Below are positions 58,772 to 64,000 of a stretch of DNA of 64,000 nt, piece by piece. A program made the translations under genes and the position numbers. The stretch is taken from positions 1 to 64,000 of the forward strand of contig CANGLW010000003.1 in the NCBI GenBank assembly GCA_947454955.1, in the 5' to 3' direction. The notes beneath the pieces are model-generated. The model made no database searches and had not been told where the DNA came from. It worked only from the letters and a program-made list of their open reading frames with translations. Each line of letters opens with the position of its first letter. The first letter of the stretch is position 1. This DNA is from Comamonadaceae bacterium (GTDB taxonomy: Bacteria > Pseudomonadota > Gammaproteobacteria > Burkholderiales > Burkholderiaceae_C).

Positions 58772-59326
58772 TCAAGGCTGGCGGGGCTTGCGCCAATGCG
58801 CCACGCTCAGCAAGGCCCAGCGCGCGAGGTACAGCACCACCAAAGAGCCGACCAAATCACCCAAGGCCATCACCAGGGTGCTGCGCACAAAGTCTTCGGT
58901 CAGGCCCTGGCTCAAGTACCAGAGCTGGTGCAGCAAAGGGCTCACCACCGCAAACACCGCGGCCATTTTCAGCAGGCCCAGACCATTGAGCCCCTTGAGG
59001 TCCGCGCCCAGGCCCAGAAAATCCACACAGAACTTGCGGGCCAACAAGGGGGCGCCACCCGAGATCAAGCCGGTGACGATGGAAGACTGCCAATTGCCCT
59101 CAAAGAAAAAGAGCAGGCTGGTGATGATGGAAGCCAGCGCGATGCCCAAAGCACCACTGACCCCAAACACCAAAATGAAAGCCAGGCGCAAACCGCTGGG
59201 CAGAAAGATCCAACTCACGCCGGCAGAAAACGTCAAGGCACTGAACAGCAGGGTGTTGACCTCAAACAGCACACCGTAGGCCAGTGCCGTGCCCAGCACC
59301 ACCGCCACATATGACGGCAAGGTCAT
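58772..59326 (-). CDS. Hypothetical polytopic membrane protein (MASE1-like appearance)
   Basis: Several hydrophobic segments; WIFLPSGLRLAFILVFGVSGALGIALAS. Confidence 0.65.
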   Translation of the reverse strand: MTLPSYVAVVLGTALAYGVLFEVNTLLFSALTFSAGVSWIFLPSGLRLAFILVFGVSGALGIALASIITSLLFFFEGNWQSSIVTGLISGGAPLLARKFCVDFLGLGADLKGLNGLGLLKMAAVFAVVSPLLHQLWYLSQGLTEDFVRSTLVMALGDLVGSLVVLYLARWALLSVAHWRKPRQP

Positions 59327-59652
59327 GCGCGTGAAGCGTCCAGACACTCGTCGATTTTGGCGAAGAACTTGCGGGTTTGCGGGGTTTGGATGATGTACTT
59401 CACGCGGTTGTCTTGCTCATCAACCTGCAAAGCAATGAAGCCTTTGGCGCGCAAAGACTTCAAACGACGGTGCACCGTGGCCGGCGAGGCATCAGGGAAC
59501 AGGGCCATGGCATCGAGCACCGGCATCTTCTTGCCCGCATCCCACTGCGCGGCCAAACCATTGAGGATGCGCTCTTCCAAAGCATCCATGGCCGGAAAAG
59601 CCGGCAAGTCCTTGACGGCTTGCATGAGGTTGAGGAACTTCAGATAAGACAT
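59323..59652 (-). CDS. Winged-helix (MarR-like) transcriptional regulator
   Basis: DAMALFPDASPATVHRRLKSLRAKGFIALQVDEQDNRVKYIIQT. Confidence 0.8.
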   Translation of the reverse strand: MSYLKFLNLMQAVKDLPAFPAMDALEERILNGLAAQWDAGKKMPVLDAMALFPDASPATVHRRLKSLRAKGFIALQVDEQDNRVKYIIQTPQTRKFFAKIDECLDASRA

Positions 59653-59785
59653 GGCTTGTTCACTTTGATCAGATGATAGAGATGATAAACCTCAATGGCC
59701 CCAAAACCAAACAATTCCGTTGCCACTCTGCTATGAAAAACAGAGCAACCAACAGGCCTCATAGAGTGATTAAAACTCCACAGTT

Positions 59786-59909
59786 GATTGACGAGGGTTC
59801 AAGCGTCGCGAGCCGGCCGCGATGAGGTCGAGGCGCACAGCCGTACTGCTGTACGGCGAGCACCACAGACCTCAGCCCGGTTGGCGCAGCAGCTTGAAAC
59901 CCGTCAATC
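59786..59909. repeat. 124-bp imperfect palindrome at the ftsZ 3' end
   Basis: Ends GATTGACGAGGGTTCAAGC ... GCTTGAAACCCGTCAATC; central CCGTAC-TGCT-GTACGG; much of the interior also pairs. Confidence 0.75.
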
Positions 59910-61148
59910 GGCTTGTTTGCGCAAAAAAGCTGGGATCTCAAAGTCATCCATCCCACCCGACGACAAGGCATCCACCTTCGCGGCCGCTTGGGTGCGGTCG
60001 GTGGGTTTGCGCCAGACGCTGGGGATACGGCTTGCACCGTAGTCGGGTTGGGTCAGACCTGTGGGGCTCAGGCTGGTGGGCGAAACACCCAGCACCGAGT
60101 TGCTGTTGACCTGGAAGGGCACGTTGTCGGTGCCGGTGCGCTGCTGCGTGGTGTAAACCTGCAGCGGGGGCGCGGTGCGGCGGCCATTCTGGTGGCTCAA
60201 GCCGGTGGCCACCACGGTCACGCGGATCTGGTCGGCCAGGCTGTCGTCGTGCGCGGTGCCGTAAATCACATGGGCATCGGGCGATGCAAACGCGCGGATG
60301 GTGTTCATGGCCAGCTTGGATTCGCTCAGCTTCAAAGAACCTTTGGCCGCGCTGATCAAGACCAGCACGCCCTTGGCGCCCGAGAGGTCGATGCCATCGA
60401 GCAGCGGGCAAGCCACGGCTTGCTCAGCGGCGATGCGTGCACGGTCTGGGCCGCTGGCGGCAGCGGTGCCCATCATGGCTTTGCCGGGTTCGCCCATGAC
60501 GGTGCGCACGTCTTCAAAGTCCACGTTCACATGGCCGGGCACATTGATGATTTCGGCAATACCGCCCACCGCGTTTTTCAACACGTCGTTGGCTTGTGCG
60601 AAGGCTTCGTCTTGGGTGATGTCATCGCCCAGCACTTCGAGCAGCTTCTCGTTCAAGATGACGATGAGCGAGTCCACATTGGCTTCCAACTCGGACAAGC
60701 CCGCATCGGCGTTGCTCATGCGGCGGCCGCCTTCCCAGTCGAAAGGTTTGGTGACCACACCCACGGTCAAGATGCCCATCTCTTTGGCCACACGCGCGAT
60801 CACGGGGGCTGCACCGGTGCCCGTACCACCGCCCATGCCGGCGGTGATGAAGAGCATGTGCGCGCCTTCGATGGCTTGGCGGATGTCGTCCACCGCCAGT
60901 TCAGCGGCGTCGCGGCCTTTGTCGGGCTTGCTGCCAGCACCCAAGCCGGTGTTGCCCAGCTGAATCACTTTATGCGAGGCGCAACGGGCCAAGGCCTGCG
61001 CGTCGGTGTTGGCGCTGATGAACTCCACGCCTTGCACGGCGCTGGCGATCATGTGCTCCACAGCGTTGCCGCCGCCACCGCCCACACCGATCACTTTGAT
61101 CTGGGTGCCTTGGTTGAAACCTTCGTCTTCAATCATTTCGATGCTCAT
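59904..61148 (-). CDS. ftsZ: Cell division protein FtsZ
   Basis: IKVIGVGGGGGNAVEHMI; AGMGGGTGTGAAPVIA; KPFDWEGGRR; TVVATGL; C-terminal DDFEIPAFLRKQAD. Confidence 0.99.
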   Translation of the reverse strand: MSIEMIEDEGFNQGTQIKVIGVGGGGGNAVEHMIASAVQGVEFISANTDAQALARCASHKVIQLGNTGLGAGSKPDKGRDAAELAVDDIRQAIEGAHMLFITAGMGGGTGTGAAPVIARVAKEMGILTVGVVTKPFDWEGGRRMSNADAGLSELEANVDSLIVILNEKLLEVLGDDITQDEAFAQANDVLKNAVGGIAEIINVPGHVNVDFEDVRTVMGEPGKAMMGTAAASGPDRARIAAEQAVACPLLDGIDLSGAKGVLVLISAAKGSLKLSESKLAMNTIRAFASPDAHVIYGTAHDDSLADQIRVTVVATGLSHQNGRRTAPPLQVYTTQQRTGTDNVPFQVNSNSVLGVSPTSLSPTGLTQPDYGASRIPSVWRKPTDRTQAAAKVDALSSGGMDDFEIPAFLRKQAD

Positions 61149-61272
61149 TTTTTTCTCCTGCAGTTGCCGATTGTTTTAAAAGATAATTTTTTTTGTGTTC
61201 ATGAAGGCGGGTCACAGCACCGCCATCGAGAGTGGGGGCTGCCGCGGGCTAACCAAAGTGGGTGTTTCATGG

Positions 61273-62502
61273 TCAGAAGTTCCCGATGAACCAGTCTTTG
61301 ACGCGACCCATGGCGGTCTTCATCGAGCCGCTCTTTTGCGCCACCTTGAAGCCACGCAAACGCGCCAGACGGGCTTCTTCCAAGAGGCCCATCACCGTGG
61401 CGGCGCGGGGCTGCGCCACCATGTCGGCCAGGGCGCTGTCGTACTTCGGGACGCCGCGCCGCACCGGTTTCAAAAAGATGTCCTCGCCCAGCTCCACCAT
61501 GCCGGGCATGACCGCGCTGCCGCCGGTGATCACGATGCCGCTGGAGAGCATTTCTTCAAAGCCCGACTCGCGCAGAACCTGGTGCACCAGCGAGTAAATC
61601 TCTTCAATGCGTGGCTCAATCACGCCGGCCAAGGCTTGGCGGCTGAGCATGCGCGGGCCGCGGTCGCCCAGACCGGGCACTTCCACCTGCACCTCGGGGT
61701 CGGCCAGCATTTGTTTGGCAAAACCGTTTTCCACCTTGATGTCTTCGGCGTCTTTGGTGGGGGTGCGCAAAGCCATGGCGATGTCGCTGGTGATCAAGTC
61801 GCCCGCGATCGGGATCACCGCGGTGTGACGAATCGCACCACCAGTGAAGATGGCCACATCCGTCGTGCCCGCACCAATGTCCACCAGGGCCACGCCCAGT
61901 TCTTTCTCGTCATCGGTCAAGACCGACAAGCTCGAAGCCAAGGGGTTGAGCATGAGCTGCTCAACTTCCAGGCCGCAGCGGCGCACGCACTTGATGATGT
62001 TTTCCGCCGCGCTGTGCGCGCCGGTGACGATGTGCACCTTGGCTTCCAAGCGGATGCCGCTCATGCCGATGGGCTCGCGCACATCTTGGCCGTCGATGAT
62101 GAACTCTTGCGGCTCAACCAACAACAAACGCTGGTCGGTCGAGATGTTGATGGCCTTGGCGGTTTCCACCACGCGGCCCACGTCTGCCGCGGTGACTTCG
62201 CGGTCTTTGACGGCCACCATGCCGCTGGAGTTGATGCCGCGAATATGGCTGCCGGTGATGCCGGTGTAAACGCGGCTGATTTTGCAGTCGGCCATCAGCT
62301 CGGCTTCTTTCAAAGCCTGCTGAATGCTTTGCACGGTGGCGTCGATGTTGACCACCACACCGCGCTTGAGGCCGTTGCTCGGGGCCACACCCAGGCCAGC
62401 GAGTTTGAGTTCGCCCCCGGGCTGCACCTCGGCCACCACCACCATGATTTTGGCCGTCCCGATGTCCAGGCCAACCACCAAGTCTTTGTACTCTTTTGCC
62501 AT
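61273..62502 (-). CDS. ftsA: Cell division protein FtsA
   Basis: LVVGLDIGTAKIMVVVAEV; ALVDIGAGTTDVAIFTGGAIRHTAVIPIAGDLITSDIA; GIVITGGSAVMPGM; C-terminal VKDWFIGNF amphipathic helix. Confidence 0.98.
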   Translation of the reverse strand: MAKEYKDLVVGLDIGTAKIMVVVAEVQPGGELKLAGLGVAPSNGLKRGVVVNIDATVQSIQQALKEAELMADCKISRVYTGITGSHIRGINSSGMVAVKDREVTAADVGRVVETAKAINISTDQRLLLVEPQEFIIDGQDVREPIGMSGIRLEAKVHIVTGAHSAAENIIKCVRRCGLEVEQLMLNPLASSLSVLTDDEKELGVALVDIGAGTTDVAIFTGGAIRHTAVIPIAGDLITSDIAMALRTPTKDAEDIKVENGFAKQMLADPEVQVEVPGLGDRGPRMLSRQALAGVIEPRIEEIYSLVHQVLRESGFEEMLSSGIVITGGSAVMPGMVELGEDIFLKPVRRGVPKYDSALADMVAQPRAATVMGLLEEARLARLRGFKVAQKSGSMKTAMGRVKDWFIGNF

Positions 62503-62515
62503 AGTGCGTCTTTCC

Positions 62516-63289
62516 TTATTTCTTTTTCACATCAGCGCTGGTCGTCACACCGCGCAAACGAAGGGCGTAGCCATCCTCGTAGCGCAGATCGGCGGATTCC
62601 AAAGCGTTGAGGCGCCGTCCGTAGCGCGAGGTCACTTGCGTCACGGTTCTTAAAAAACGTTGGGTGCGAGCGGTCACTTCTTCTTCGTTACCGCGGCCCA
62701 GCTCCACCACCGCGCCGGTGTCCAAAGACACGCGCCAGCTGCCGCGGTTGCTCATTTCCAAATCGGTCAGGGGCAGGTCCACCGCGTCAAACACCGGCAA
62801 CAAGGCGCGGTACATGGCCAGCACCGAGCCCGCTTGGTTGAGCGGGCCGTTCAGGCGTGGGAGTTCTTGCTCCAGATCGTCCACATTGGCCTCGAACACC
62901 TCGCCTTGGGTGTTGATGAGGGTGGAGGCACCGTCATCGCCCCAGAAGGCTACGGGCTTGTGTTCTTCCAAAATCACTTGCAGGCGGTTGGGGAACTCGC
63001 GGCGCACCACCGCTTTGCGCACCCAGGGCGCAGACTCGAACACCTCGCGGGCTTGCGCCAAATCCACCGTCAGGAAGGTGCCGTTCAAACGCGAGGCCAC
63101 GTTGGCACGCAAGGTCACCGCGTTGTTGTGGCTCACATCGCCGGTGACGGTGATGCCGCGGATGTCAAACACCTCATGGCGCACCACCCAGCTCACCAAA
63201 GCGCCCGCGCCCAGCAGCACGAAGCACAGCACCAACAACTGGGTGCTGAGGTTCATGAGCCGGATGTCGACGCTTTGGGGCATGTCCAT
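62516..63289 (-). CDS. ftsQ: Cell division protein FtsQ
   Basis: MDMPQSVDIRLMNLSTQLLVLCFVLLGAGALVSWVVRHEVFDIRGITVTGDVSHNN (POTRA); order ddl-ftsQ-ftsA-ftsZ-lpxC. Confidence 0.95.
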   Translation of the reverse strand: MDMPQSVDIRLMNLSTQLLVLCFVLLGAGALVSWVVRHEVFDIRGITVTGDVSHNNAVTLRANVASRLNGTFLTVDLAQAREVFESAPWVRKAVVRREFPNRLQVILEEHKPVAFWGDDGASTLINTQGEVFEANVDDLEQELPRLNGPLNQAGSVLAMYRALLPVFDAVDLPLTDLEMSNRGSWRVSLDTGAVVELGRGNEEEVTARTQRFLRTVTQVTSRYGRRLNALESADLRYEDGYALRLRGVTTSADVKKK

Positions 63290-63291
63290 GG

Positions 63292-64000
63292 TCAGGCCTT
63301 GGTCTGGTCCAGGGTGGCGCTTTGCAGCAAGCGCACACACAGTTCGTCGTAAGCGATGCCACTGGCCTTGGCCGACATGGGCACCAGCGAGTGCCCGGTC
63401 ATGCCAGGCGCGGTGTTGATTTCCAACAAGTAGGGTTGACGGGTGCGCGCATCGATCATCACATCGGCACGCGCCCAACCGCGGCAACCCAAGGTCTTGT
63501 AGGCCTTGAGCACCAGGGCTTGGATGGCGGCCTCTTCACCGGCGGGCAAACCGCAGGGCACCAGGTACTGGGTGTCGTCGTTGAAGTATTTGTTTTGGTA
63601 GTCGTAGTTGCCACCGGGCGCCACGATGCGAATCACCGGCAGGGCTTGGGCGCTGGCGCCACTGCCCAGCACCGGCACGGTGACTTCATCACCGGCAATG
63701 AACTGCTCGCACAAAACCTGTGGGTCGTGCTGCGCGGCGGCTGTGTAAGCGGCTTCGCATTGCGCGATGTCCATCACCTTGGTCAGGCCGATGGTGGAGC
63801 CTTCGCGCGCGGGCTTAACAATCATCGGTGCGCCCAGGGCCTTGAACGCGGCTTGCGTGGCCTGCACGCTGTCCACCTGTTGCCAAGCGGGGGTGGACAA
63901 ACCTTCAGCGCGCCAAATGCGCTTGGTCATGGTTTTGTCGATGGCGATGCTCGAGGCCATCACGCCTGAGCCGGTGTAGGGAATGCCCAGCAATTCGAGC
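63292..64000 (-). CDS. ddl: D-alanine--D-alanine ligase, truncated at window end
   Basis: [76 protein letters not shown]. Confidence 0.97.
   Translation of the reverse strand, partial: LELLGIPYTGSGVMASSIAIDKTMTKRIWRAEGLSTPAWQQVDSVQATQAAFKALGAPMIVKPAREGSTIGLTKVMDIAQCEAAYTAAAQHDPQVLCEQFIAGDEVTVPVLGSGASAQALPVIRIVAPGGNYDYQNKYFNDDTQYLVPCGLPAGEEAAIQALVLKAYKTLGCRGWARADVMIDARTRQPYLLEINTAPGMTGHSLVPMSAKASGIAYDELCVRLLQSATLDQTKA

Noticed and set aside
59913-62610. Long plus-strand ORFs (458 and 471 aa) opposite ftsZ and ftsA
   Set aside because: Compositional shadow ORFs; ftsZ and ftsA on the minus strand are certain.

Overview
The window is a GC-rich, gene-dense betaproteobacterial chromosome segment, most likely Burkholderiales/Comamonadaceae judging from gene content and style. 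It starts inside ilvA and ends inside ddl. Main blocks: (i) enoyl-CoA hydratase and tRNA-Met(CAT); (ii) a complete accessory chemosensory operon (about 2.18-13.1 kb) with a receptor carrying two signalling domains, a three-domain CheW, CheB, a HEAT-repeat protein, CheR, CheY, CheA, STAS, CheY and a receptor with a CheZ-like DxxxQ motif; (iii) patatin, miaB, ffh, ypjD, ampD, then nrdA/nrdB behind two NrdR-like boxes and an Ala/Lys-repeat histone H1-like gene; (iv) pfkB-type kinase, prmA, accC, accB, tlpA, mpl with a 78-codon insertion, aroG, tldD, rodA and a NarL-type two-component pair; (v) a type II secretion locus (gspC divergent, gspG-H-I-J-K-L-M-N-D-E, then F) followed by an AT-richer lipoprotein/outer-membrane-protein gene pair; (vi) RNase II, TonB-like, mtgA, ruvC, lpxC, ftsZ, ftsA, ftsQ, ddl. 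Best leads: a Phe/Tyr-rich leader peptide plus terminator/antiterminator upstream of aroG (ribosome-mediated attenuation); the double-receptor/triple-CheW chemosensory system; a 17-bp GCTA-N9-TAGC-type palindromic element embedded in several unrelated genes; an intrinsic terminator that doubles as signal-peptide coding sequence; an in-frame repeat-like insertion in mpl beginning at a G8 tract; and a 124-bp imperfect palindrome at the ftsZ 3' end.
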